Below the pieces are notes generated by a model. It had not been told where the DNA came from. It was given only the letters and a program-made list of their open reading frames with translations, and ran no database searches. The position numbers and the translations under genes were made by a program. From NCBI RefSeq assembly GCF_015207065.1, contig NZ_JADEXP010000017.1, positions 1-38,397 of the forward strand: a stretch of 38,397 bases of DNA, in the 5' to 3' direction. Origin of the DNA: Leptolyngbya cf. ectocarpi LEGE 11479. GTDB lineage: Bacteria > Cyanobacteriota > Cyanobacteriia > Phormidesmidales > Phormidesmidaceae. Shown here piece by piece: positions 8,449-16,117 of the stretch; positions within the stretch are counted from its first letter, which is position 1, and each line of letters begins with the position of its first letter.

Positions 8449-9651
8449 ATGTCCTATCCACTTCATCCAAAGTCCGCTCCCGCTTCCTCTCGGCGCCTAT
8501 CTGTGCTGAGCAGCCTGCTCGTGGGCGCTGGTCTGGCGACAGCGGGTGGCTTTTTGGCTTGGTCTCCAGAGTCGCCCCTGCGCAGTGGAGCGGCTGTTGC
8601 CCAGACAGCGCCTGCCACCGAGGCCGTTTCGCCCGCAGCTAACCCCAACTTTATTACCGATGTGGTTACGGAAGTCGGACCAGCCGTGGTCAGAATTGAT
8701 GCATCGCGCACTGTCACTCAGCGGGTTCCAGACGTGTTTAACGATCCCACCTTCCGTCAGTTTTTTGGCGATCGCATGCCCCAAGGCGGGCAAGAGCGCA
8801 CCGAGCGTGGCCTGGGGTCAGGATTTATTGTCAGCGAGGATGGCCGCATCATCACCAATGCCCACGTAGTTGATGGGGCTGATACTGTAACCGTCACCCT
8901 TAAAGATGGCCGCATTTTGGATGGTCGCGTGCTGGGCAGTGACCCGGTGACAGACATTGCTGTAATCAAAGTGGACGAGCGTAATTTACCTGCCGTTACC
9001 TTGGGTAATTCAGATCAGCTACAGCCGGGGGAGTGGTCCATTGCCATTGGTAATCCGCTGGGGCTAGACAATACGGTTACGGTGGGGATTGTTAGTGCCG
9101 TAGGTCGTTCCAGTAATCAGGTGGGTGTACCCGACAAGCGGGTGGAATTTATCCAAACAGATACAGCGATTAATCCTGGTAATTCGGGTGGACCTCTGCT
9201 GAATCAACAGGGGGAAGTCATCGGTGTCAACACAGCCATTATCAACGGTGCCCAAGGACTGGGATTTTCGATTCCCATTAATATGGTGGAGCGGATTGCC
9301 ACTGAGCTGGCTGAGACTGGCAAGGTGGAGCACCCGTTCCTGGGAATTCAGATGGTTACCTTGAGTCCGACGGTAAAAGAGGAGATCAATACGGATCCCA
9401 ATAGCGGTCTGAGTGTAGATGAAGATGCTGGCATATTAGTGGTTCGGGTCCTACCGGATTCGCCTGCGGCCAAGGGAGGACTGCGCGCTGGGGACGTCAT
9501 CACCTCGGTCGCAGGGACAGCTGTGGCCGATGCCGCTGAGGTCCAGCGCCTTGTCGGCAATGGGAAAGTGGGTGAAAAACTGACAATGGAGATCACCAGA
9601 AATGGCGAGGTCGAGCGGCTAGCGGTCAAACCAGGCAATTTGCCAGAGTAG
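8449..9651 (+). CDS. HtrA/HhoA/HhoB family serine endopeptidase
   Basis: This 400-residue exported protease has a basic N-terminus (SRRLSVLSSLLVGAGLATAGG), a low-complexity Ala/Pro stretch, a trypsin-like domain and one C-terminal PDZ domain. The catalytic triad is visible as H139 (TNAHVVDGAD), D169 (DPVTDIAVIK) and S246 (NPGNSGGPLLN). PDZ motifs include GILVVRVLPDSPAAKGGLRAGD. In cyanobacteria these periplasmic or thylakoid-lumen proteases (HtrA, HhoA, HhoB) degrade damaged proteins and overlap in function; the sequence does not decide among the three. Transcription ends at the terminator at 9714-9758. Confidence 0.93.
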   Translation: MSYPLHPKSAPASSRRLSVLSSLLVGAGLATAGGFLAWSPESPLRSGAAVAQTAPATEAVSPAANPNFITDVVTEVGPAVVRIDASRTVTQRVPDVFNDPTFRQFFGDRMPQGGQERTERGLGSGFIVSEDGRIITNAHVVDGADTVTVTLKDGRILDGRVLGSDPVTDIAVIKVDERNLPAVTLGNSDQLQPGEWSIAIGNPLGLDNTVTVGIVSAVGRSSNQVGVPDKRVEFIQTDTAINPGNSGGPLLNQQGEVIGVNTAIINGAQGLGFSIPINMVERIATELAETGKVEHPFLGIQMVTLSPTVKEEINTDPNSGLSVDEDAGILVVRVLPDSPAAKGGLRAGDVITSVAGTAVADAAEVQRLVGNGKVGEKLTMEITRNGEVERLAVKPGNLPE

Positions 9652-9713
9652 CCTCCCAGAAAGCAATATCCTCAAGCAACATCCTTGCACACTAGTTAGA
9701 ACGTACTGATTAG

Positions 9714-9758
9714 CGGATGCGAATACCCAACTTTGTGGGTGGTCGCATCCGTTTTTTT
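9714..9758 (+). terminator. Rho-independent terminator of the HtrA-type protease gene
   Basis: CGGATGCGA (9714-9722) pairs perfectly with TCGCATCCG (9743-9751), with further ACCCA/TGGGT pairing inside the loop. Seven T residues follow at 9752-9758. Confidence 0.92.
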
Positions 9759-10049
9759 GCCGTCTCTAATTGAGGGATGAACCGATAAGCCTTCCTTTTG
9801 ACGGTCATTACAATTTGCTCCATAAAAAAGTTGATTATTCATTACGGTTTATTGCTAGACTTTAATCAATGAATATCAAATTCTTCATTGATTAATTTCA
9901 ATGAACAGGCGCTGGTCATACTGTCACAAGTTTTCCAGGCAACTTTTTGTAGTTAGCGTTGGGCCTGCCCACCTGCATGTTCTGAATCGTCTCTGTTCAA
10001 AGTCTCAGCTCAGCTGATTCTCGAAAAGTCTTTTGATTCTCGAAAAAGA
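9759..10049. other. Leader region of the Mrp operon
   Basis: No gene is seen here. The stretch is AT-rich and contains the long perfect inverted repeat at 9862-9895. It must hold the promoter of the Mrp operon because the preceding gene is insulated by a terminator. Confidence 0.5.
9862..9895. promoter_or_regulatory. 12-bp perfect inverted repeat upstream of the Mrp operon
   Basis: TTAATCAATGAA (9862-9873) and TTCATTGATTAA (9884-9895) are exact reverse complements separated by 10 bases. A further TCAATGAA occurs just downstream, near 9898-9905. The half-sites are 22 bp centre to centre, about two helical turns, as expected for a dimeric repressor or activator. There is no T-tract, so it is not an intrinsic terminator. 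Confidence 0.6.
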
Positions 10050-10262
10050 ATGATGTCATCTCTGATTCTGCTGGTTATCTCCCTTAGTCTCATTGTCTTA
10101 GGTCAGCGTTTACGACCTGTTGATGATGTTTATCCCCTGGCATTTTATAGCGCTAGTTTGTTGAGTGGTCTGTGGGGATTCGCGGTGGCTTCTGGCACGA
10201 TTCAGCTGGCGATTGTTGCTTGTGCGTTGGGATGGCTACAGGTGGGTCCTTTACGTTCTTAG
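10050..10262 (+). CDS. Small two-helix membrane protein, first gene of the Mrp operon
   Basis: The product has 70 residues with two probable membrane helices, LILLVISLSLIVLG (about 5-18) and a longer Gly/Ala-rich one (about 37-66). The family is not recognised. It precedes mrpC by 61 bp on the same strand, and no terminator lies between them, so it is probably co-transcribed and may be an accessory subunit. The alternative, that it is a chance ORF in the operon leader, is less likely given the clear helix pattern. Confidence 0.55.
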   Translation: MMSSLILLVISLSLIVLGQRLRPVDDVYPLAFYSASLLSGLWGFAVASGTIQLAIVACALGWLQVGPLRS

Positions 10263-10323
10263 GGCCAGAGCTTGCTTAGGAAAAGAAAGTAATATTAAAG
10301 CCATCGTATCTCTCGATCTCCCT

Positions 10324-10674
10324 ATGCGTTTACTCGAAGCCTGTATCTTTGCAACTGTCATGTGTGGGTTTTTCGGCATCATTCTTAAAAAGAATCTGAT
10401 TATGAAAATTCTCTCCATGGACGTGATGAGTACTGGAGTCATTGCCTTATATGTTTTAGTGGCATCCCACAGCGGGCTGTTTACGCCGATTGCCGATAGT
10501 GATCTGGGGACACAGCCTATAGACTATGCCGACCCGGTGCCTCAGGCTGTGATTTTGACGGCCATTGTTATTGGCTTCTCGATTCAGGCCTTGATGTTAG
10601 TGGGGGTGATGAAGCTATCGCGCGATCATCCCACCCTGGAAACTAGCGAGATTGAGCGGAGTAATGCGCCATGA
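10324..10674 (+). CDS. mrpC: Na+/H+ antiporter subunit MrpC (NuoK-like)
   Basis: The ATG at 10324 gives 116 residues. Upstream in-frame sequence exists, but the family begins at the first helix, here MRLLEACIFATVMCGFFGII. Three helices carry the MrpC/MnhC pattern: LKKNLIMKILSMDVMSTGVI in the second and DPVPQAVILTAIVIGFSIQA in the third. This matches NuoK/NdhE-like subunits that form part of the proton path. The stop overlaps the mrpD start as ATGA (10671-10674), so translation is coupled. Confidence 0.88.
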   Translation: MRLLEACIFATVMCGFFGIILKKNLIMKILSMDVMSTGVIALYVLVASHSGLFTPIADSDLGTQPIDYADPVPQAVILTAIVIGFSIQALMLVGVMKLSRDHPTLETSEIERSNAP

Positions 10675-12107
10675 TTGCAACTATTGTCTGGATTGCCCTG
10701 CCCCTGTTTATTGGCTTTAGCATCTATCTGTTGCCAAAGTTTGACCGCTATCTGGCCCTGGCGGTATCGCTGCTCTCATTGGTCTATGGCCTAGCGCTGG
10801 TTCTAGGCTTGCTGTCTTTAGACCTGCAGCTGCTGGATAGCTTTGGCGTGACGCTGATGGTCGATACGCTCAGTGGCTACTTTATTGTGACCAACGCCCT
10901 AGTGACTACAGCGGTGGTGCTGTATTGCTGGGGGCAAGATAAATCAGCCTTCTTTTTTACCCAGGTGACTATTTTGCACGGCAGCGTCAATGCGGCGTTT
11001 ATCTGTGCAGACTTTATTAGCTTGTATGTAGCGCTAGAGGTGATTGGCATTGCTGCCTTTTTGCTGATTACCTATCCCCGCACCGATCGAACCATCTGGG
11101 TCGGGTTACGCTATCTGTTTGTCAGTAATACGGCCATGCTGTTTTACCTGTTGGGGGCGGTGCTGGTCTATCAGTCCAATGGCTCGTTTGCCTATGCGGG
11201 GCTGCAGCAGGCACCCACGGACGCCATTGCCCTGATTATTTTAGGGTTACTAACAAAAGGTGGCATCTTTGTGTCGGGGTTATGGCTACCCTTAACTCAT
11301 GCCGAGTCCCAGACCCCGGTGTCGGCGATGCTCTCAGGTGTGGTGGTTAAGACGGGAGTGTTTCCATTGGTGCGGTGTGCGCTGATGATGGACGAAATTC
11401 ACCCAATATTGCAATTTTTTAGTGTGGCTGCTGCTGTACTCGGTGTAAGCTATGCCATCTTTGAAAAAGATACGAAGCGAGTGCTAGCGTCGAGCACCCT
11501 TTCGCAGATGGGGTTTGTGCTGGCAGCCCCGGCAGCAGCGGGGGTGTATGCCCTGAGCCATGGGCTGGCCAAGGCATTGCTATTTTTGATTGCGGGTAGT
11601 CTGCCCAGTCGGAGTTTTGACGAGCTGCGTCAGACACCCATTCGCTGGCCGCTGTGGGGGGCGTTGGTTCTGGCTAGCTTATCGATTTGTGGGTTGCCGC
11701 TACTGGCGGGGTTTGGAGCAAAGGCGTTGACCTTAAAGGCATTGGTGCCCTGGCAGTCCATGGTAATGAGTGGGTTAGCGGTGGGTACTGCGATCGCATT
11801 TTCCAAATTTATCTTTCTTCCCTGCGATCTCTCTGCCAAACCCGTTGCCAAAATCCCCTTAGGTTTTGGGTTAGCCATTGGCCTACTCTTGGGCGGGTTG
11901 ATTCTCGGCAACCTCTTTTCCCTAGAAAGTTACACGCTCTCAACGCTAGTCAAATCATTGCTTATCATCGTCGTGGGCTGGCTCGTCTATGCCTTACTAT
12001 TAAGGAAATTCACCCCAACATTACCCCGTGCCGCCGAGAAATTTGAGCATCTAATTGGTGCGATGAGTCTCATCTTAGTTCTGTTATTTGGGATGGTATT
12101 AGCATGA
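10671..12107 (+). CDS. mrpD: Antiporter subunit MrpD (NuoM/NuoL-like)
   Basis: This 478-residue polytopic membrane protein belongs to the Proton_antipo_M family, with about 14 helices. Typical segments include SLYVALEVIGIAAFLLIT, which holds the conserved acidic residue of the TM5 region, LLTKGGIFVSGLWLPLTHAESQTPVSAMLSGVVVKTGVFPLVR, and SSTLSQMGFVLAAPAAAGVYALSHGLAKALLF with the Lys/His helix. In Synechocystis such genes were named ndhD5/ndhD6 but belong to the Mrp cluster. This is the only NuoL/M-type subunit in the operon. It overlaps both neighbours by ATGA. Confidence 0.88.
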   Translation: MIATIVWIALPLFIGFSIYLLPKFDRYLALAVSLLSLVYGLALVLGLLSLDLQLLDSFGVTLMVDTLSGYFIVTNALVTTAVVLYCWGQDKSAFFFTQVTILHGSVNAAFICADFISLYVALEVIGIAAFLLITYPRTDRTIWVGLRYLFVSNTAMLFYLLGAVLVYQSNGSFAYAGLQQAPTDAIALIILGLLTKGGIFVSGLWLPLTHAESQTPVSAMLSGVVVKTGVFPLVRCALMMDEIHPILQFFSVAAAVLGVSYAIFEKDTKRVLASSTLSQMGFVLAAPAAAGVYALSHGLAKALLFLIAGSLPSRSFDELRQTPIRWPLWGALVLASLSICGLPLLAGFGAKALTLKALVPWQSMVMSGLAVGTAIAFSKFIFLPCDLSAKPVAKIPLGFGLAIGLLLGGLILGNLFSLESYTLSTLVKSLLIIVVGWLVYALLLRKFTPTLPRAAEKFEHLIGAMSLILVLLFGMVLA

Positions 12108-12505
12108 TAAGTCTGCCAGATTTGCTCTTGCGTCTGACCATTTGGTTTTTACTGACAGCCGATCTGAGCCCGGCCAATATAGCCATTGGTATCTGTGTAG
12201 CATTGCTGATTCCTAGGCGTTACTCGGTGCCTGCGGCCTGGAAACAATGGCTATGGGAGTGGCTGCGGGTGATTGGGCAAATCGTTATTGCCATTCCTAC
12301 GGCCTACATAGAAACCATTGAGATCATGCTGTGGCCCCATACCGAAGAAGTGATTACCCGAGAGCGGGTCAGGCCCCACCGCACCCCTGGGCTGATTTTT
12401 CTAGATATCTTTGTGATCACCTTTACCCCTAAAACCATCGTGCTTCACTATGACGAAGACGGCTGGTATGAGGTTCATCAACTCGAACGGAGGCAGCGCC
12501 CATGA
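12104..12505 (+). CDS. mrpE: Antiporter subunit MrpE
   Basis: The 133-residue protein is MrpE/MnhE-like: N-terminal membrane helices (LLLRLTIWFLLTADLSPANI, AIGICVALLIPRR) and a conserved cytoplasmic part with TPGLIFLDIFVITFTPKTIVLHYDEDG and a closing VHQLE. MrpE is needed for Mrp assembly and activity, although its mechanism is not settled. Starts and stops overlap the neighbouring genes by four bases on both sides. Confidence 0.86.
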   Translation: MISLPDLLLRLTIWFLLTADLSPANIAIGICVALLIPRRYSVPAAWKQWLWEWLRVIGQIVIAIPTAYIETIEIMLWPHTEEVITRERVRPHRTPGLIFLDIFVITFTPKTIVLHYDEDGWYEVHQLERRQRP

Positions 12506-12753
12506 ACATTATTCTGTTGATTATGTTGGGCATTTTGCTGATGCCCATTTACGAAGCCTGGCAGGACGATGATATTTGGCAAAAGATGTTGGCCTTTTCC
12601 AGCATTGCGACCAAAACCTCAATCATGATTTTAATTGTCTCTGTCCTGCGCGATGATTGGATGATTGGGGTAGTCGGAGTATTGATTTTGAGTGTTGGCA
12701 ATGCCGCTCTGATGTTGTTGGCCCATGTGCTTAGGAGGATGAACACCGTATGA
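12502..12753 (+). CDS. mrpF: Antiporter subunit MrpF
   Basis: The 83-residue three-helix membrane protein matches MrpF in size, topology and position between mrpE and mrpG. Helices are at about 3-18, 32-49 and 54-76. The sequence KTSIMILIVSVLRDDWMIGVVGVL is consistent with the family. MrpF is one of the small subunits packed against MrpE/G in the Mrp complex. The overlaps at both ends are ATGA. The call rests on context as much as on sequence. Confidence 0.8.
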   Translation: MNIILLIMLGILLMPIYEAWQDDDIWQKMLAFSSIATKTSIMILIVSVLRDDWMIGVVGVLILSVGNAALMLLAHVLRRMNTV

Positions 12754-13037
12754 TCGAGGTTGTGATTGACGTCCTGAGTTACGGATGTATCGGCATGGGA
12801 CTCATTTTTTGGTTTTGGGGAACGCTGCCGCTGCTGGGACATCGTTCTGTCTTGTTTAAGCTACACACGCTGTCGGTGTCTGACACCCTGGGTTCGATGA
12901 TCATCATGGTGGGACTGTTGTTAAAGATTCCTCGGGAGTGGCCGCTGCTGGTGTTGGCGCTGATTTCCCTGGCTATTTGGAATACGATGCTGGGCTACGT
13001 GCTGGCCTATTGTTCTACAGGAGGTCGTCGTGATTGA
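12750..13037 (+). CDS. mrpG: Antiporter subunit MrpG
   Basis: The product has 95 residues with three helices. The MrpG/MnhG signature is FWFWGTLPLLGHRSVLFKLHTLSVSDTLGSMIIMVGLLL, equivalent to the G-L-R-F/Y-D-x-xxRLHAxxxxxTLG pattern of the family. It overlaps mrpF by ATGA and the next gene by 8 bp. Confidence 0.86.
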   Translation: MIEVVIDVLSYGCIGMGLIFWFWGTLPLLGHRSVLFKLHTLSVSDTLGSMIIMVGLLLKIPREWPLLVLALISLAIWNTMLGYVLAYCSTGGRRD

Positions 13038-13602
13038 AGATGTGTATGTGGTTGCGATCGCAGCCCTGCTGCCCCTAACGGCCTGTATGTTGGTCTTTCA
13101 GGTAAACCCTTACCATGCTCTGGTCATTCGCGGCATTTTGGGAGCCGTCGCCGCCCTAGTCTATATTCTGTTTGGCGCTGCCGACGTGGCCCTGACCGAG
13201 GCCCTGGTGGGGACCATGCTATCCATTACGCTCTATGCCGTTGCCGTACGCTCTTCCATGAGTATGCGGATGGGCATCGTGGCACAAGTAGAACAAGCGG
13301 AGCAAGCAGAAGACGCCCATCTGGGCACTGCTCACGAGCCCCTGATCTTCTCCCTGCGCGATCAGCTCCACCGGCTGCATATGCGCTTAGAGGTGATTCC
13401 TTACCCCTCTTTGAGCGCTTTGGACACCGCCCTGAGCAACAAAGAAATCCATACCGCCTGTATCCCAGCCGCTGGCTCCACGTACCATCTGCAAACACGG
13501 GTGGCTCGCCTCTACGATTTGCTTTACCCCAAACTGCCTCCCGAGCTGGCCAGCCTAGCGCTCGCCAATGCAGACAAGAGTATTTTAACCACAGAAAAAT
13601 AG
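13030..13602 (+). CDS. MrpA C-terminal-type subunit (DUF4040/MbhD-like) with a cytoplasmic extension
   Basis: The gene starts with GTG inside the end of mrpG (8-bp overlap) and encodes 190 residues. The first 80 or so match the DUF4040 region that in other bacteria is fused to the end of MrpA: NPYHALVIRGILGAVAALVYILFG, then ADVALTEALVGTMLSITLYAVAV with the conserved acidic residue. The following 100 or so residues are soluble, with a Glu/Ala-rich link (QVEQAEQAEDAH) and a compact segment with two predicted helices. I do not recognise that part. Split MrpA is normal for cyanobacteria and resembles MbhD of membrane hydrogenases. Confidence 0.8.
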   Translation: MIEDVYVVAIAALLPLTACMLVFQVNPYHALVIRGILGAVAALVYILFGAADVALTEALVGTMLSITLYAVAVRSSMSMRMGIVAQVEQAEQAEDAHLGTAHEPLIFSLRDQLHRLHMRLEVIPYPSLSALDTALSNKEIHTACIPAAGSTYHLQTRVARLYDLLYPKLPPELASLALANADKSILTTEK

Positions 13603-13604
13603 CT

Positions 13605-14267
13605 ATGAAATGGGTTTATATTGCAGCTGGGATTGCCCTGTATATCAAGATGTTGGTGTTTCCCAACCCCACCATCGACGCTGGGGAGCTGTCTATTGTT
13701 GAAACGGTGGTGCAAGATAGCGGCGTTTCCAATGCGGTTTCCGGCATCATTTTTAGAAACCGTCTCTATGACACTATTTTTGAGGTCGTGGTCTTTACCC
13801 TGGCGATTATGGGGGTGCGATTTTTACTGGCCGATGAACAACCCTCAGGTACGGTCTATCAATTTACCGACAAGCCATCGGTGGTGCTGGCTCGCCTGGG
13901 CGCCACCATCGCGGCCCTGGTCAGTATTGAGCTAGCGATTCGCGGCCACCTGAGCCCAGGGGGAGGATTTGCAGCGGGTGTAGCCGGAGGAACAGCCATT
14001 GGTCTAGTCGCCGTCACCTCCTCTTCCCAATGGATGGAATCCATCTATAAGCGCTGGGGGGCCGCCATCTGGGAAAAGATTTCAGTGCTTGTGTTTATTG
14101 TTGTTGCGGTCTTGACCCTCATTGGGATCGAGCTGCCCCACGGTAATCTGGGTGCCTTGGTCAGTGGTGGTTGGATTCCCCTGCTCAATATGCTGGTGGC
14201 CATCAAAGTAGCCTTGGGCTCCTGGGCCGCTATTTTGATTTTTATTCGATATCGAGGACTGTTGTAG
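13605..14267 (+). CDS. mrpB: Antiporter subunit MrpB (MnhB domain)
   Basis: The 220-residue protein has about six helices. The N-terminal part (helix, then a linker with VVQDSGVSNAVSGIIFRNRLYDTIFEVVVF) resembles the MbhE-like end of MrpA. The C-terminal part is the MnhB domain with the signature LSPGGGFAAGVAGGTAIGLV and HGNLGALVSGGWIPLLNMLVAIKVALG. The gene follows the DUF4040 gene after 2 bp and closes the operon. No clear terminator follows in the 111 bp before the next gene, so some read-through into the Fe-S gene is possible. Confidence 0.87.
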   Translation: MKWVYIAAGIALYIKMLVFPNPTIDAGELSIVETVVQDSGVSNAVSGIIFRNRLYDTIFEVVVFTLAIMGVRFLLADEQPSGTVYQFTDKPSVVLARLGATIAALVSIELAIRGHLSPGGGFAAGVAGGTAIGLVAVTSSSQWMESIYKRWGAAIWEKISVLVFIVVAVLTLIGIELPHGNLGALVSGGWIPLLNMLVAIKVALGSWAAILIFIRYRGLL

Positions 14268-14366
14268 CGATGATTCCCATCTGTCCGGATCATCTACACA
14301 GTCCTTAAAAAGCACCCTAATAGGTACTGCCAATCACGACAGCATCTTCCACATTGGAAACAAGAG

Positions 14367-14374
14367 AGGAGGTG
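14367..14374 (+). promoter_or_regulatory. Strong ribosome binding site of the NosR-like gene
   Basis: AGGAGGTG is nearly a perfect anti-16S match and lies 4 bases before the ATG at 14379. It fixes that start. Confidence 0.85.
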
Positions 14375-14378
14375 TTGC

Positions 14379-16058
14379 ATGATATCAAAAATTTCAGAAC
14401 GGCAGCTGCACGCTGTTCGGTGGATTTTGGTGATTGGCTGGGGGGTGTTAATTCTATCCCTGTTTTATGATCCGGTGTCCCATGGGCTAACGGATCCGAA
14501 CAGTGCCTGGGGGCTGCTGGGCGATCGCACCTTGCTAGTGGCTCAAGATCCGAGTCAATGCGTCAAAGTGCAGGGTGAGTGTGTGCCGCTGAAGCCGTAC
14601 GCCATCGGGGCGCGAATCTTCTGGGGCATGATAGTCCCCTGTGGCATCTTTATTGTCTTTGTCTTTGGCCATGAAACCTGGCGTCGCATTTGTCCTCTAT
14701 ATTTCTTTTCACAGATTCCACGGGCGTTGGGACTATCCCCGCGCTCATCTATCAAAGCCTTTCCCTGGCTAGAGAAGAATCACTTTTATTTACAGTTTGG
14801 TCTGTTCTTTTTGGGTCTTAATGGACGAATTTTGTTAGTAAATTCCGTCCGCCCTATCCTGGGTACTTTTTTAATACTGACGTTATTGGCCTCGGCGGGG
14901 GTGGTGTGGCTATTGGGAGGGCGCAGCTGGTGCCACTATGTTTGTCCGTTTGGCATGGTACAAACGGTGTTTACCGGGCCTCGTGGGCTGTTAGATAGTC
15001 AGGCCCATACTGCTATGCCCAAGGGGGTAACCCAGTCCATGTGTCGGACAGTAGAGCCGACGGGGACTGAAAAAAGTGCCTGTATCTCTTGCAAAAGTCC
15101 CTGTATGGACATTGATAGTGAGAAGGCCTACTGGGAGCATCTGCAGCAGCCAGGGCGACGATTGATACAGTATGGCTATCTTGGTTTAGTGGTGGGCTAC
15201 TTTCTGTACTATTGGCTCTATGCAGGCAATTTTGACTATTATTTTTCCGGGGTGTGGAGCCACGAGTCAGCTGCCTTAGCCAACCTCTGGAAGCCTGGTT
15301 TTTATTGGTTTGGGACGGCTCTGCCTATACCAAAACTGGTGACCTCACCGCTGACCTTGGGATGGTTTGCGATCGCAGCCGTCTACCTTGGCACCCACCT
15401 AGAAAAACGCTATCGCGGCCATCTCAAATACCACTTTCCCCATTTAGGCCGTGAGCAAAGCCAGCACCGACTCTTTTCCATCTGTACGTTTCTTGCCTTC
15501 AATATCTTTTTTATCTATGGCGGTCGCCCAGAAATTAACAGCTGGCCCCTACTCTTACAATTCACGTTTCAGGCTGTGGTCGCCCTGGTCAGTGGCATTT
15601 GGCTTTATCGCACCTGGGACCGCAGCCCTGAGCAATATATGCGAGAAAGTGTTGCCGATAAACTCAAACGACAGCTGGCTAAACTCTCCCCAGAGTTGTT
15701 AACGCCCCTAATCGCTGGGTCTATTGACCAGCTCAGTGCCGATGAGATCTATGTGTTAGCCAAAACGTTGCCCCATACAGCCCAGTATGACCGAGCTAAG
15801 CTCTATAAAGGTGTTCTTCAAGAGGCCCTAGAAGCAGAACAAGTAACCTCCGCCAATAGTCTGATGCGGCTGCACTATCTGCAAGAGCAGTTAGAAATCA
15901 CACCGCAACAGCACTATGATCTGCTGGCGGAAGTCAATACTGGCTCGGGGACCCAGCAGCTGATTCATCCTATTGCACCGCCGTTGCCCCGCACTTTGTT
16001 AAAGCAGGGCTCAGAGCAACAGCGTACGGTGATCCGTCGAGAGAAAGATTCTGGTTAG
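14379..16058 (+). CDS. Membrane-bound 4Fe-4S protein, NosR/NapH/CcoG-like, with a soluble C-terminal domain
   Basis: The product has 559 residues. About eight membrane helices occupy residues 11-410 (for example 11-30, 78-98, 135-155, 160-180, 264-281, 325-340, 364-381, 391-411). Between helices are the Fe-S ligands: C185-x3-C189-P (WCHYVCPFG), C222, and C235-x2-C238-x3-C242. A further Cys sits in RRICP (C105). This is the Fer4_5 polyferredoxin pattern of NapH, NosR and CcoG, which pass electrons across or along a membrane. Residues 420-559 form an unrecognised helical cytoplasmic domain. The next gene encodes an FHA-reductase-ferredoxin fusion 59 bp downstream, a plausible soluble electron donor or acceptor. 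The natural substrate is unknown. Confidence 0.75.
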   Translation: MISKISERQLHAVRWILVIGWGVLILSLFYDPVSHGLTDPNSAWGLLGDRTLLVAQDPSQCVKVQGECVPLKPYAIGARIFWGMIVPCGIFIVFVFGHETWRRICPLYFFSQIPRALGLSPRSSIKAFPWLEKNHFYLQFGLFFLGLNGRILLVNSVRPILGTFLILTLLASAGVVWLLGGRSWCHYVCPFGMVQTVFTGPRGLLDSQAHTAMPKGVTQSMCRTVEPTGTEKSACISCKSPCMDIDSEKAYWEHLQQPGRRLIQYGYLGLVVGYFLYYWLYAGNFDYYFSGVWSHESAALANLWKPGFYWFGTALPIPKLVTSPLTLGWFAIAAVYLGTHLEKRYRGHLKYHFPHLGREQSQHRLFSICTFLAFNIFFIYGGRPEINSWPLLLQFTFQAVVALVSGIWLYRTWDRSPEQYMRESVADKLKRQLAKLSPELLTPLIAGSIDQLSADEIYVLAKTLPHTAQYDRAKLYKGVLQEALEAEQVTSANSLMRLHYLQEQLEITPQQHYDLLAEVNTGSGTQQLIHPIAPPLPRTLLKQGSEQQRTVIRREKDSG

Positions 16059-16117
16059 GGAACTGCATAAATGCTCGGCAACGATCCTGTTCCTGTAGAA
16101 CTCACTTGAAAATTGTC

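Noticed and set aside
10165-10323. N-terminal extension of mrpC
   Set aside because: The open frame continues upstream through the small membrane protein gene in another frame. The extension is Arg/Trp-rich and unlike MrpC, so the ATG at 10324 was taken.
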